Shown: positions 28,021 to 37,205, counted from the stretch's first letter. The stretch: DNA of 64,000 nucleotides from Hymenobacter terricola (GCF_017921975.2 NZ_JAGEMO020000003.1:248001-312000); one strand, 5' to 3'. Numbers and translations are program-made. Notes: generated from the letters alone by a model not told the origin.

Positions 28021-28902
28021 TCAGCTGTTGAAATAGTCGCCCTGTTCGAGGTCGGCCAGCAGCCCGACATGGGTGGGGTGCCAGCCCAGCCACTGTTGCG
28101 TGAGCGCGCTGGACGCCGCCATGTCCAGGCCGGCAAAGGCTCCCATCCACCCAAAATGGTCGGCGGCTTCCTCGGCCGACTTCGACACCACCGGCACGTT
28201 CAGATGCCGGCCGATAACGGCGGCCAGGTCGCGGAGCGCAATGCCTTCGTCGGCTGCGCCGTGGTAGCACGCCCCGGCCGTGCCCTTCTCCAGCGCCAGC
28301 CGGAACAGGCGGGCGGCGTCGAGGCGGTGCACCGCCGGCCAGCGGTTCAGGCCCTCGCCAAGGTAAGCCGACTCGCCCTTCTGCCGGGCCAGCCCGATGA
28401 GGTAGGGCACGAAGCCGTGGTCGCCCGCGTCATGCACCGACGACGCCAGCCGCACCACCATGGCCCGCACACCCTGCGGCAACAGCGCCAGCGCCGCCGG
28501 CTCCGAGGTGCGCCCCATGCCCGCGGGCACGTCCTCCTCGGTCCCCGGGCGGCCCGTGGCCAGCCCGGCCAGGCCGGCGGTCACCACCAGCGGGCGCTGG
28601 GTGCCGGCCAGCGCCGCGCCCAGGGTTTCGATGGCGCGCTGGTCGGTAGCGGCGGCGGCCTGGTACTGCGAAAAGTCGTGAATAAAAGCCGTGTGGATGA
28701 CGCCATCGGCGGCGGCGGCGCCGCTCCGCAGGCTGTCAAGGTCTTCGAGTGAGCCCCGGTGCACCTCGGCGCCGGCGGCCAGCAGCGCCTGGGCGCCGGC
28801 CTCCGAGCGGGTGAGGCCGAGCACCTGATGGCCCGCGCCCAGTAATTCCTGAATGATGGCGGAGCCGATGAAGCCCGTAGCGCCGGTTAAGAAGATACGC
28901 AT
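28021..28902 (-). CDS. NAD(P)-dependent epimerase/dehydratase-type (extended/atypical SDR)
   Basis: The 293-residue protein starts MRIFLTGATGFIGSAIIQEL, the GxxGxxG nucleotide-binding fold. It includes ADGVIHTAFIHDFSQY and VVTAGLAGLATGRP. The usual YxxxK is not obvious, which is common in atypical SDRs (NAD-binding domain 4/10 type). The substrate is unknown. It lies 108 bp downstream of the AraC-type regulator on the same strand, an arrangement in which the regulator often controls the reductase. Confidence 0.85.
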   Translation of the reverse strand: MRIFLTGATGFIGSAIIQELLGAGHQVLGLTRSEAGAQALLAAGAEVHRGSLEDLDSLRSGAAAADGVIHTAFIHDFSQYQAAAATDQRAIETLGAALAGTQRPLVVTAGLAGLATGRPGTEEDVPAGMGRTSEPAALALLPQGVRAMVVRLASSVHDAGDHGFVPYLIGLARQKGESAYLGEGLNRWPAVHRLDAARLFRLALEKGTAGACYHGAADEGIALRDLAAVIGRHLNVPVVSKSAEEAADHFGWMGAFAGLDMAASSALTQQWLGWHPTHVGLLADLEQGDYFNS

Positions 28903-29010
28903 GTGTTGGTTCCTTTACTAGTGGTTGAAGTACCCTACAAAGGTCCGGCCGGCAGCTGGCCGCCGGGCTGCGTGGGTCAAACCATCTACTGAATGATTCA
29001 AACAATTGCC

Positions 29011-29940
29011 CTAGCCCCGGAAGTCGCCGGGGGTCAGGAAGGTTTGACGCTTGAAGAAATTACAGAAATGCGCCACATCGGCAAAGCCCAGGCTATCGGC
29101 GATTTCCGACACGCTCCAGCTCGTATGCTTGAGCAGCATTTTGGCTTCCTGCGCCACCCGGCTGCCAATCAGGGCGGTGGTGGTGTGGCCGGTCGTTTCC
29201 TTCAGCACCCGGTTGAGGTGGTTGACGTGCACGGCCAACTGGCTGGCGTAGTCGGCGGCCGTGCGCAGGCGCAGCCGCTGCTGGGGGCTTTCGAGGGGAA
29301 ACTGCCGTTCCAACAGTTCGGCAAACAGGGCCGACACCCGCGCCGAGGCGCTGTGGGCCGGCGCCAGGGCCGGGGCGGGCTGGAGCTTCTGCCCGAGATG
29401 AATCAGCTCCAGGAGGTAGGCGCGCAGCAGGTCATATTTATAGGCGTAGCCGGACGCGATTTCTTCCGCCATCTTCTGAAAAAGCGCATTAATGGTGGCA
29501 AATTCGGCGTCCGTCACGTTCACCACCGGGCAGCCGCCCGGCTGAAAAATCGGCAACTCATCCAGCCCCGCCCCAACCTTGGCAGGCAGCAGAAACTCGT
29601 CGGTGAAGATGCAGAAGTACCCCACCTGCGCCAGGTCGTGCGGCTGCCAGCGGTAGGGCACCCGGTGCGAGGCAAACCACAGGGCGTTGTCTTCAACTTC
29701 TACCCCCTGGTCGGCGTACTCAATGCGGCTGCGTCCGCGAATCAGGCTGATTTTATAGAAGGCCCGCCGGTCGAAGGTCATCGGCGGCCGGTCGCGGTAG
29801 TCCACCATCAGGTCCGCCACGTTGAAGACGTTAAACTGCCCCACTTCCCGCGGCATGGCCGACGGCAGCATCACGGCGGGCGCGGCCCCGGCCACGGGGG
29901 TCAAGTAGGGCGGCAGTTCTTCAAGCGAGTTGTGCTTCAT
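29011..29940 (-). CDS. AraC-family transcriptional regulator
   Basis: The 309-residue protein has an N-terminal cupin-like sensing part (about 40-150) and a C-terminal double helix-turn-helix (about 205-305). The latter contains YASQLAVHVNHLNRVLKETTG, IADSLGFADVAHFCNFFKRQTFLTPGDFRG. The last stretch is the classic second HTH of AraC/XylS proteins. It probably regulates the SDR gene downstream and perhaps itself; the inducer is unknown. Confidence 0.92.
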   Translation of the reverse strand: MKHNSLEELPPYLTPVAGAAPAVMLPSAMPREVGQFNVFNVADLMVDYRDRPPMTFDRRAFYKISLIRGRSRIEYADQGVEVEDNALWFASHRVPYRWQPHDLAQVGYFCIFTDEFLLPAKVGAGLDELPIFQPGGCPVVNVTDAEFATINALFQKMAEEIASGYAYKYDLLRAYLLELIHLGQKLQPAPALAPAHSASARVSALFAELLERQFPLESPQQRLRLRTAADYASQLAVHVNHLNRVLKETTGHTTTALIGSRVAQEAKMLLKHTSWSVSEIADSLGFADVAHFCNFFKRQTFLTPGDFRG

Positions 29941-29959
29941 AACCGGACGTTGTAAAAAT

Positions 29960-29967
29960 CAAAGGTA
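29960..29967 (-). promoter_or_regulatory. -7 box of the AraC-type gene
   Basis: TACCTTTG on the minus strand, an exact TAnnTTTG, 19 bases before the ATG. Confidence 0.5.
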
Positions 29968-30070
29968 ATCCATCCCTTAAGTGTCCGCCTAATGTACACA
30001 CTGAGCCGCCTCGCGGTTCACCTCTCTGCCTCGCCAGCCTCCTGGTCAATGCGCAAACTGTCGGGCCTTT

Positions 30071-31882
30071 TTACTTTCCCAGCCACTTGGCCAGCACCTT
30101 TTGCTGGGCCGCTGTGGGGTTGGGCAAAGGCTGAATGGTGTACTTGCGGTCCGGGTTGGGCAGCATTTTCAGCACCACGTCGCGGGTGAGGCCGTCGCGC
30201 CGCACCTGCAGCTTCACTTCCGAGCCGACGGGGCCGCCGAGGAGCGTTTTCACGGTTTCGTCGCTGGGCGCGGCCCCGTTGATGAACAGCACTTCGTCGG
30301 TGGCGCTGAGGCCGGTATTCCAGGCCGCGCCGTCGCGAATCACATTGGCCACCAGGAGCTTGCCGGTGCGGTTGGAGAAGTTAGCGCCCAGCGTTCCGTC
30401 GGTGCTGAGCGGCGTATTCGTCAGCGCCAAGCCGGCGTAGCCCAGCGTGGTGTTGAAGTCAATCGGCTTGGTGCCGTACACGCTGTTCTGGAAAAAATCG
30501 TCGTAGCGGCGGCTGGCCACGGTAGCCACGGCATCCTGGAATTCCTGGTCGGTGAAACCCCGGCCCGCCTTCTTATAATACGTGTCGTACAGCAGCTGGA
30601 ACACGTCGTCGAGGTGCTTTTCGCCCTTCGTGGCCTCGGCAATGTTCAAATCGAGCCAGGTGCCGATGAGGTCGCCTTTGGAATAGTAGCTGATTTGGGT
30701 GTTGATGGCATTCTCATTGGGCCGGTAATACTTAATCCAGGCATCAAAGCTGGACTCCGCCGCTGATTGAATGCGATTGCCCGGCGTGTTTTCGACCTCC
30801 GTAATGGCGTTGCCCAGCTTGCCCAGGTATTCCTCCTTCGAAATCACCCCGGCCCGCTCGTTGATTTGCTTGGAGTAATATTCCGTCATGCCTTCGCTCA
30901 CCCACAGCATGTGCGTGTAATTTTCCTGGTCGTAGTTGAACGGCCCCAGCGCCACCGGCCGAATGCGCTTTACGTTCCACAGGTGGAAATACTCGTGCGC
31001 CACCAGGCCCAGAAAGGACTTGTAGCCGGCCTCGGTGCCGTAGGTGGTGCGGCCCACTTCCAGCGTGGTGGAGTAAAGGTGCTCCAGCCCGCCGCCGCCG
31101 CGCTCCAGGTTGTGCACGATGAACAGGTAATGGTCAAGCGGATTCTGGCCCACCACGCGGTGCGCTTCCTCGCACACCCGCTTCATGTCGGCCACCAGCT
31201 TGGCGTCGTCGGTGCTGTAGGTGCCGTACATGGCCACCTGGTGCGGCGTGCCGTTGGCGGTAAACTCCAGCATTTTCTGGTTGCCGATTTCCATCGGCGA
31301 GTCGGCCAGCTCGTCGTAGCTGGCGGCTTTGTAGGTGAATTTGCCGGTGGCCGGCCGCAAGGGCGTGCTCACCTGCGCCCAGCCGGCGGCGGGCTGCACC
31401 ACCACGGTGCTGCCCAGCATCTTGTTGTCGGCCGGGTACATGAATACGCTGCTGCCGTTCAAATAGCCGTGGTCACCGTCGATAAACGAGGTGCGCACGC
31501 TCAGCTCAAAGGCATAAACGCGGTAGCTAATCTGGAAATTGGCCTGCTTGGGGTGGCGCACCCGCCAGGTGTTTTTGTTGATTTTCTCGACGGCCAACCG
31601 CTGGCTGCCACTACGGGCCTCGAAGCCTTCCACGTTTTTCGCGTACTCGCGCACCAGGTAAGAGCCGGGGGCCCACACGGGCATTTTCACGTCGGTATAG
31701 TCGGCCAGGAAGCCACCCAGGTCCGTTTTTACTTCAAAGTAATGGGATTGGGGCGCGGGCATGGCCAGCGTGTAGCGCAGCGTGGGCACGGTGGCTGCGG
31801 GGCGCGCCCCGGCGGGCCGGCCGGCCGCCAGCAAAGCCGCCGCGGCTGCAAGACGAAGAACAACGGGTGATTTTTTGAGCAT
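30071..31882 (-). CDS. M61-family glycyl aminopeptidase-like metallopeptidase with PDZ domain
   Basis: The 603-residue exported protein has a signal peptide (MLKKSPVVLRLAAAAALLAA). The N-terminal beta domain contains VWAPGSYLVREYAKNVEGF. The zinc-binding HEYFHLWNVKRIRP motif is followed by SEGMTEYYSKQ. A C-terminal PDZ-like domain covers about 495-590 (VIRDGAAWNTGLSATDEVLFING). This is the M61 order. The family cleaves N-terminal glycine or alanine from peptides; the substrate here is inferred. The ATG at 31882 was chosen for the signal peptide; the frame is open for 29 more codons. Confidence 0.92.
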   Translation of the reverse strand: MLKKSPVVLRLAAAAALLAAGRPAGARPAATVPTLRYTLAMPAPQSHYFEVKTDLGGFLADYTDVKMPVWAPGSYLVREYAKNVEGFEARSGSQRLAVEKINKNTWRVRHPKQANFQISYRVYAFELSVRTSFIDGDHGYLNGSSVFMYPADNKMLGSTVVVQPAAGWAQVSTPLRPATGKFTYKAASYDELADSPMEIGNQKMLEFTANGTPHQVAMYGTYSTDDAKLVADMKRVCEEAHRVVGQNPLDHYLFIVHNLERGGGGLEHLYSTTLEVGRTTYGTEAGYKSFLGLVAHEYFHLWNVKRIRPVALGPFNYDQENYTHMLWVSEGMTEYYSKQINERAGVISKEEYLGKLGNAITEVENTPGNRIQSAAESSFDAWIKYYRPNENAINTQISYYSKGDLIGTWLDLNIAEATKGEKHLDDVFQLLYDTYYKKAGRGFTDQEFQDAVATVASRRYDDFFQNSVYGTKPIDFNTTLGYAGLALTNTPLSTDGTLGANFSNRTGKLLVANVIRDGAAWNTGLSATDEVLFINGAAPSDETVKTLLGGPVGSEVKLQVRRDGLTRDVVLKMLPNPDRKYTIQPLPNPTAAQQKVLAKWLGK

Positions 31883-32015
31883 TCGGAATGAGTTGAAAAG
31901 AAGCAAGGGCACAAAGTAAGCCCCCGGGGTTGCCTCCAACCTAGCAGGTGACCGGCCCGTTAGGAGCAATGGCGGCGCTTATTCCCGGCGTCGGTTTCTC
32001 TAGCAACTCTTTTTT

Positions 32016-32888
32016 ATGCGCATGGTCTGGCTGGTTTTTGTGGGGCTGATAGTGGCGATGGTGGTGGTGCTGCCCCGGTGGCGGCACCGCGAGGCCAGCC
32101 CCGCCCCGGCCCGGCAAAACACCACCGATTTGGCCACCGGCTCGGCGGCGCCCATTTCCTCCTTTGCCTCCCTGCGCCGTGGGCCGGCCGGCAGCACCCA
32201 GCCGCCCCGCGCCGACAGCATCGTGGCCTTTGGGCTGGCCCAGCGCGGCACGCCCTACGTGTACGCCGGTACGTCGCCGCTCACGGGGTTCGACTGCTCG
32301 GGGTTTATCATGTACACGTTTGCCCATTTTGGCGTGCCCGTGCCGCATTCCACGGCCCTGCTTATTGATGTGGGCCAGCCCGTAGCCCGCACCGAGGCCC
32401 AGCCCGGCGACATCGTGGTGTTTACGGGCACGGCCACCACCAGCACCACGCCGGGCCACGCGGGCATCGTCGTGTCGGCCCGGGGCGAGGTGCCGCTGCG
32501 CTTCGTGCACGCCTCCTCGGCCCGGCGCGAGTCGGGCGTGAAGGTGAGCCAGGTGGAAGGCACCGACTACGAGCGCCGGTTCATGCAGGTGCGGCGGGTG
32601 CTGGGGCCGGGCGCCGTGGCGGTGGCGCGGCCAACCCCAGCGGGCTCCGCGCCCCCCGCCGCCCCGATTGCCACCTTGCGGACGCGCCGGGTTACGGTTG
32701 AGCCGGAAACTGTACCAGTTGTGGCGCTACCCAAAACCCTGGCCACGAAGAAATACGCCACCCACCCCAGCAAAAAGAAAGTTGTGGCAAAAAAAACCAC
32801 GGGAAAAAAGAAGCCTGCCGCGCCGAAGAAAACGACGCCCGTAGCCAAGCCCAAAGCGCGGGCGAAGTCCCGGCATACCACCCGTTAA
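32016..32888 (+). CDS. NlpC/P60 cell-wall hydrolase with lysine-rich histone-like tail
   Basis: The 290-residue protein has an N-terminal hydrophobic anchor (about 4-20). The NlpC/P60 domain (about 65-205) has the catalytic cysteine in GFDCSGFIMY, the first histidine in GHAGIVVS and a downstream FVHASS. The domain cleaves peptidoglycan stem peptides, usually after D-Glu. The last 55 residues are almost only Lys, Ala, Pro and Thr (KKKVVAKKTTGKKKPAAPKK), like a histone H1 tail, and presumably bind anionic polymers. It diverges from the M61 gene. Confidence 0.9.
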   Translation: MRMVWLVFVGLIVAMVVVLPRWRHREASPAPARQNTTDLATGSAAPISSFASLRRGPAGSTQPPRADSIVAFGLAQRGTPYVYAGTSPLTGFDCSGFIMYTFAHFGVPVPHSTALLIDVGQPVARTEAQPGDIVVFTGTATTSTTPGHAGIVVSARGEVPLRFVHASSARRESGVKVSQVEGTDYERRFMQVRRVLGPGAVAVARPTPAGSAPPAAPIATLRTRRVTVEPETVPVVALPKTLATKKYATHPSKKKVVAKKTTGKKKPAAPKKTTPVAKPKARAKSRHTTR

Positions 32889-32917
32889 ATCCCGCACCCG
32901 ACCCGCCTGAACGCAGC

Positions 32918-32973
32918 GATGCCCGGTTTGCTTCTGCCGTCCCACTAAAGGGCGGCTGAGCAAACCGGGCATC
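32918..32973. terminator. Large stem-loop after the NlpC/P60 gene
   Basis: The 15-bp perfect outer stem is GATGCCCGGTTTGCT with its complement, and an inner GCCG(T)CCC/GGGCGGC stem lies in the loop. There is no T run, so termination is plausible but not certain. Confidence 0.6.
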
Positions 32974-33088
32974 TAATCCTTCAAATCTTACCAAGCGGCG
33001 AACCTGGGGTACAGGTCCGGCGTCCGCTCCTTAGAGTAAGACCTGGCCGAATGTGGGAAGCCTTAGGAGCTGCCCCACGTGACTGTTG

Positions 33089-33160
33089 TTAGGCGCGTAC
33101 TGCGGTGAGGCGTACGACATTCGACAGGCTTGGCAGGATTTGTTTGGGACTACTAGACAT
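33089..33160 (-). CDS. 23-codon ORF with strong Shine-Dalgarno sequence
   Basis: On the minus strand AAAGGAGGT (33166-33174) lies five bases before an ATG at 33160. The ORF encodes 23 residues beginning MSSSPKQILPSLSNVVRLTA and ends TAA. A near-perfect ribosome site is rare in Bacteroidota, which makes this short frame worth listing. There is no gene downstream on that strand, so it is not an obvious leader peptide. The rest of 32976-33509 shows no other gene; a structured RNA is possible but I could not identify one. Confidence 0.35.
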   Translation of the reverse strand: MSSSPKQILPSLSNVVRLTAVRA

Positions 33161-33509
33161 TTTGTACCTCCTTTCTTTACGTTCGACATATCCCTCGCTC
33201 GCGCGGCCCAGCACCTTAGGGCTGCTTGAACGGGGTCGTAGCACTCACTACTGGGCGGTAAAGTTAATAGCGGATGTTAAGGTTCAAAATACAGGAGCAT
33301 AATTTAGGGCAAATCGGCCTAGATTATGGCTTTAAGCCTGATTCCCAGCCCTATTTATTTTACCTTACCCCGGCCGAAAACCACTACCTGGCCGCTGCCG
33401 CTGAACTTGGCCGTAAACTTGCCTAAGCCCTCCCAAACGCAGCCGGCGGGCCCTCCGAATATTTTCCCTTACCTTTTGCGTCAAACCCACCTTTTTCTCC
33501 TCGTCAGAA

Positions 33510-33950
33510 ATGAAAAAAACACTGCTCCTCCTCGTTGCCCTCATGCTTGGCGTAGCCGGTATGGCGTCCGCCCAAACCATGACCCCGCTTGGGGTGTGGA
33601 CCAACGCTGAAAAGAAGGCGACGTTTGAAATTTACAAGTGCGGCGACAAGCTGTGCGGCAAAATCGTGAGCCTGACCATACCGAACGACCCGGCCACCGG
33701 CAAGCCCAAAACCGACTCCCAGAACCCCGACGCCAAGCTGCGCAGCCGCCCCCGGCTGGGCCTCGTGTTCATGCAGGGCTTCAAGTACGACGACGATAAC
33801 AAGTGGGACGATGGCAAAATCTACGACCCCGAAAGCGGCAAAACCTATTCCTGCTACATGAAGATGGAAAACGCCAACACCATGGAAGTGAAGGGCTACA
33901 TTGGCTTCTCGCTCATTGGCAAGTCGCAGACCTGGACCCGCGTAAAATAG
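33510..33950 (+). CDS. Exported DUF2147 protein
   Basis: The 146-residue protein has a signal peptide (MKKTLLLLVALMLGVAGMASA). It then shows PLGVWTNAEKKATFEIYKC, KLCGKIVSL, DDGKIYDPESGKTYSCYMKM and GYIGFSLIGKSQTWTRVK. This is the full DUF2147 pattern (a lipocalin-like beta fold). It is probably periplasmic; its function is unknown. The gene is monocistronic with its own terminator. Confidence 0.9.
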   Translation: MKKTLLLLVALMLGVAGMASAQTMTPLGVWTNAEKKATFEIYKCGDKLCGKIVSLTIPNDPATGKPKTDSQNPDAKLRSRPRLGLVFMQGFKYDDDNKWDDGKIYDPESGKTYSCYMKMENANTMEVKGYIGFSLIGKSQTWTRVK

Positions 33951-33984
33951 CCGAATGGGGCGTATGAATGCCTGATACCCTCAC

Positions 33985-34016
33985 AAAGGCCGGTTTCCTC
34001 GCGGAAGCCGGCCTTT
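33985..34016 (+). terminator. Terminator after the DUF2147 gene
   Basis: The 14-bp stem AAAGGCCGGTTTCC/GGAAGCCGGCCTTT has one G-U type pair and a 4-base loop. Confidence 0.85.
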
Positions 34017-34132
34017 GCTTATGGCACGGTATCGGTAAGAGCGCCGCAATGGCCCAATTGGCTGAATGTCCGCTGCGGGCCCATAAACTATTTGCCTAAG
34101 CCGGTGTTTCGACTCCACTAACTTCCCACGTT

Positions 34133-34768
34133 TTGTTCCACTTTCTTCAGAATCTGTTTCGTTCCAAAGCGGCCGCGCCGGCCGCCTGGCACGCCGTGAC
34201 GCTCTCGCCGGCCCAGGCGCGGCGGCACGCCCGCTGGGTCAAGCAGCGCGTGTTCCTGAACTGGCTCGGGCCGTATTTTAAGGCCTACCACCTGCGCAAG
34301 GGAGGCGCCGCCGGCACCCGCGGCCTCAAAGTGCAGCTGCTGGAGGAGAACGGCCGCGAAGGGGCCCTGTTTTTCTTCGACCCTACCATTGGCCCCGGCA
34401 ATTTCCGCCACTTCTATGAGCACCTGGGCGAACGGCTGCTGGCCCAGGGCTACCACCGCGCCTGTGCCGACCAATGCACCAAAAAGGTGGCTCACCACAC
34501 CGAAACCAAGCTCAAGCAGCTGTTCAAGCCCAACCCCACCGACTGTCCCAAGACCGGCCACTGCAACCAGCGCTTCGGCTTGGTCACCGTCGATTTGGTG
34601 GCCGTGAACGGAACCCCGATGTTCATTCGCCTCGCCAGCAACGCCGTTCTCGACCCCCACTTCACCCCGCCCAGCTCATTCGATGAGTTGCTGAAAACCC
34701 TGATGGATGCCCCTCCCTCCGACTCTGCCACCAAGGCACTGATTGGTGAGTACCACGACCGGTTTTAA
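34133..34768 (+). CDS. Hypothetical protein with Cys/His-containing middle region
   Basis: The 211-residue protein begins at a TTG (MFHFLQNLFRSKAAAPAAW); no ATG is available in frame upstream or near. The middle has HRACADQCTKKVAHHTETK and DCPKTGHCNQRFG, a set of cysteines and histidines that might bind a metal. I do not recognise a family. Codon use is like its neighbours and the frame is free of stops over its whole length, which supports a real gene. Confidence 0.6.
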   Translation: MFHFLQNLFRSKAAAPAAWHAVTLSPAQARRHARWVKQRVFLNWLGPYFKAYHLRKGGAAGTRGLKVQLLEENGREGALFFFDPTIGPGNFRHFYEHLGERLLAQGYHRACADQCTKKVAHHTETKLKQLFKPNPTDCPKTGHCNQRFGLVTVDLVAVNGTPMFIRLASNAVLDPHFTPPSSFDELLKTLMDAPPSDSATKALIGEYHDRF

Positions 34769-34789
34769 TGCATTGCGCTTTAGCCACTC

Positions 34790-34837
34790 GTTGTTAGCTA
34801 CTAGTTATCAGCGTATTGATAACTAGTAGCTAACAAC
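34790..34837. repeat. 21-bp perfect AT-rich palindrome
   Basis: Arms of 21 bases (34790-34810 and 34817-34837), containing GTTAGCTACTAGTTATCA, are exact complements with a 6-base loop. It lies just before the terminator between two converging genes. Similar GTTAG/TAGTTG-rich palindromes occur after other genes at 39483 and 48617. Confidence 0.85.
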
Positions 34838-34863
34838 CCGGTTAACAATTTTAAGCAAACACA

Positions 34864-34897
34864 AAAAAGGCCGCTCCAGCACTGGCGCGGCCTTTTT
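34864..34897. terminator. Bidirectional terminator
   Basis: The stem AAAAAGGCCGC/GCGGCCTTTTT lies around a 12-base loop, between converging genes. Confidence 0.9.
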
Positions 34898-34915
34898 ATT
34901 TGCTGAGCGAAGGTG

Positions 34916-36994
34916 TTATTCCCGCACGAACTGCCCGTGGCCCAAGGCCTCATTGCCCGCGCCCAGCAGCCGCAGGTAGTACAAGCCGGGGGCCAGCGCG
35001 TGGGTATCGAGTTGGGGCTGCGCGCCGGGGATTATCTGGCGCAACACCACGCGGCCGGTAGCATCCAGCACCTCCGCCGAAACCCGGGCGGAGGTCAAAA
35101 TGCTTAGCTGCAGCTGGTCGTGGCAGGGGTTGGGGTAAAGTAGCAGTGCGGCCGTGGGCGCGTCGGCACGAACGGCGAGCAGGGTGTTGTCGCGCACGGG
35201 CACGGGCGAATTCATGTCGAGCACCCACTGGTCGGGGTCCACGGCCACACTCGTTACCGTGCCGCTGACCGTGAAGGGGAACGTTTGGGAAGCCTGCCCC
35301 TGGTGCAGGCGCACGGTGCGGATGGTGCCATTCGTGAACGTGAGGCGGTAATCCACGTCGGTATCAAAAAACGGCGTGAGCGTGGGCTCGGTCACGGTTT
35401 CATCCACCCGCAGCACGAAGTTGCTGCCGCCCTGGTTCCACCGGGTGGTGAAGGTGGGGTAGCCGTGCCCCGTGAACCACTGCTGAAAAAAGTAGCCCAA
35501 GGGCCGGCCCGCCTCGGCTTCGAAGATGCGCTGCAAATCGGCGGTGCGGGCCGTGGAGCCGCGAAACTGGGTTTGGTACGTGCGCATGGCGCGGAAGAAT
35601 TTCACGTCATCGTTCAGCAAATACCGCAGCATGTGGATGACGGCCGCGCCCTTCTTGTAACTCAGGTAATAGTCGAAAATCCGGTTGACGTTGGTGGTAT
35701 CGGCCACGTAGATGCTGCCCGCCGAGCGCTGGGCGTAATTGTGCGCGTTGTCCATCCAGGTGCGGGCATTGGCGGGCGTGCTCAGGGCTTGCAGCGACAG
35801 GTATTCGCCGTAGGAAGCGAAGCTTTCATTCAGCCAGATGTCTTCCCAGCTGCCGCAGGTCACGTTGTCGCCGAACCATTGATGGAACAGCTCGTGGGCC
35901 GTGAGCGTGAACTCCGCGCCGTCCTGCGTGGTCATGGTCTGGTGTTCCATGCCGCCGTAGATGGGGGCCATGGTGAGGCCGTATTTTTCGTCGGCAAAAG
36001 GATAAAGCCCCACCAACGCCGAGTAGTTTTCGATGAAGCCAGGCGTGAGGTCGAGCCGGGCCTGCCAGTAGGTGAGGTAGCTCTGGTTGTAGACGTAGTT
36101 GACGATGGGAATTTGCGGGCTGCCCACCGGATGCGCATAGCTCACGTACTCCAGGTAGGGCGCCACCGACACTGAAATCAGGTAGTAATCAATGGGATGG
36201 CGGGATTTCCACTCGTACCGCACCTTGTTGCCGGGCAGCGGCACGGTGCGCACCAGCACGCCGTTGGAACCCACTTTATTGGGCAGCGTGGTCGTCACCC
36301 ACACGTCCGAAGAGTCGGCTTTATCGGTGAGCACCTGCTTGCAGGGAAACCACTCGTGCGCCGAATACGGCTCGGACAACGACCAGGTGACGTGGTAAGC
36401 AAAATTGGAGCGGTAGCCGGTATCATAATGCACCGAATCGCGGGTGCTGAGGCCGTTGCCGATGGCGGCCGAGTTGCCGCTCGGCGCGGTGCCGTGGTAG
36501 TAAATCCGGGCATCGGTGAGGGAGCCGGCGGCAGCGGGCACGGCCAGGCGGGCGGTGGCGTCGGGGCCGGCGCGGCGGATGCCGGGCGAGCGGCGACCGT
36601 TCACCACCACCGAGTCGATAAGCAGCGTGGCGGTGCCTGCGGGCGAGCCCGCCGGGGCCTGGTACAGCTCAAAAGCCAACGAATCGAGAGCCTGCGCGCC
36701 CACCCGCACCCGCATCCACACCGAGCCGGCCACGTTCAGCGAGGTGCTTTCCAGAGCCAGGTCCAGCTTGTAGTATTTTACGTCGTAGCGGTTCATTTTG
36801 GCGCGGTGCGGCACCGACGAGGTGGCGGTGCGCTGGGCCGATTTCACCCGGCCCGTCGCGCAAAGTCGCCCCCCCTCAAGCGCTTCCTGGCTGAGAGCTG
36901 ATGCCGGGGACCCAGGCAGCGGCTGCTGGGCTTTCACCCGAAACGAATCAGCAAACAAGCCGCTGATTATCAGCGCAAACATGAATGGACGCAT
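34916..36994 (-). CDS. Secreted M1-family aminopeptidase with T9SS type A C-terminal domain
   Basis: The 692-residue protein has a signal peptide (MRPFMFALIISGLFADSF). The M1 N-terminal beta domain is followed by the catalytic region with GGMEHQTM (the GxMEN-like exopeptidase motif), HELFHQWFGD (HExxH) and NESFASYGEY. The C-terminal sorting domain (about 617-692) begins LLLYPNPCHDQLQL and ends LAPGLYYLRLLGAGN..GQFVRE, the type A pattern recognised by the type IX secretion system. It is expected to be exported to the cell surface. A -7 box lies 64 bases upstream. Confidence 0.94.
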   Translation of the reverse strand: MRPFMFALIISGLFADSFRVKAQQPLPGSPASALSQEALEGGRLCATGRVKSAQRTATSSVPHRAKMNRYDVKYYKLDLALESTSLNVAGSVWMRVRVGAQALDSLAFELYQAPAGSPAGTATLLIDSVVVNGRRSPGIRRAGPDATARLAVPAAAGSLTDARIYYHGTAPSGNSAAIGNGLSTRDSVHYDTGYRSNFAYHVTWSLSEPYSAHEWFPCKQVLTDKADSSDVWVTTTLPNKVGSNGVLVRTVPLPGNKVRYEWKSRHPIDYYLISVSVAPYLEYVSYAHPVGSPQIPIVNYVYNQSYLTYWQARLDLTPGFIENYSALVGLYPFADEKYGLTMAPIYGGMEHQTMTTQDGAEFTLTAHELFHQWFGDNVTCGSWEDIWLNESFASYGEYLSLQALSTPANARTWMDNAHNYAQRSAGSIYVADTTNVNRIFDYYLSYKKGAAVIHMLRYLLNDDVKFFRAMRTYQTQFRGSTARTADLQRIFEAEAGRPLGYFFQQWFTGHGYPTFTTRWNQGGSNFVLRVDETVTEPTLTPFFDTDVDYRLTFTNGTIRTVRLHQGQASQTFPFTVSGTVTSVAVDPDQWVLDMNSPVPVRDNTLLAVRADAPTAALLLYPNPCHDQLQLSILTSARVSAEVLDATGRVVLRQIIPGAQPQLDTHALAPGLYYLRLLGAGNEALGHGQFVRE

Positions 36995-37058
36995 GCTGGA
37001 AAGAATAGTCGTAACAATTTGATTCCGGGTGCGGTAGGTTCACTGTCGACCGGGCTGT

Positions 37059-37066
37059 CGAAGGTA
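37059..37066 (-). promoter_or_regulatory. Probable -7 box of the M1 peptidase gene
   Basis: TACCTTCG on the minus strand, 64 bases before the ATG, matching TAnnTTTG at seven of eight positions. Confidence 0.35.
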
Positions 37067-37205
37067 CGCCGGATGGCTCAAAAAGCCTGCTCCCGGCCCG
37101 CTGGGCAAGCCGTTTTCCGCAAACGCTTCTCTGGGGTCAAATGTTGGCCGGTGCGAGCGTATATTTCGGCTTAATCTGGATTTTCTACGCTTATTCCGCT
37201 ACCCC

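Noticed and set aside
33100..33140. ATTCGACAGG resembling the 5' part of tmRNA
   Set aside because: No T-arm, no CCA-type acceptor partner and no tag reading frame at the expected distance, so this is a chance word.
33161..33176. ACCTCCTTTCT on the plus strand resembling the 3' end of 16S rRNA
   Set aside because: The upstream bases do not match 16S. The word is simply the complement of a ribosome binding site on the minus strand.
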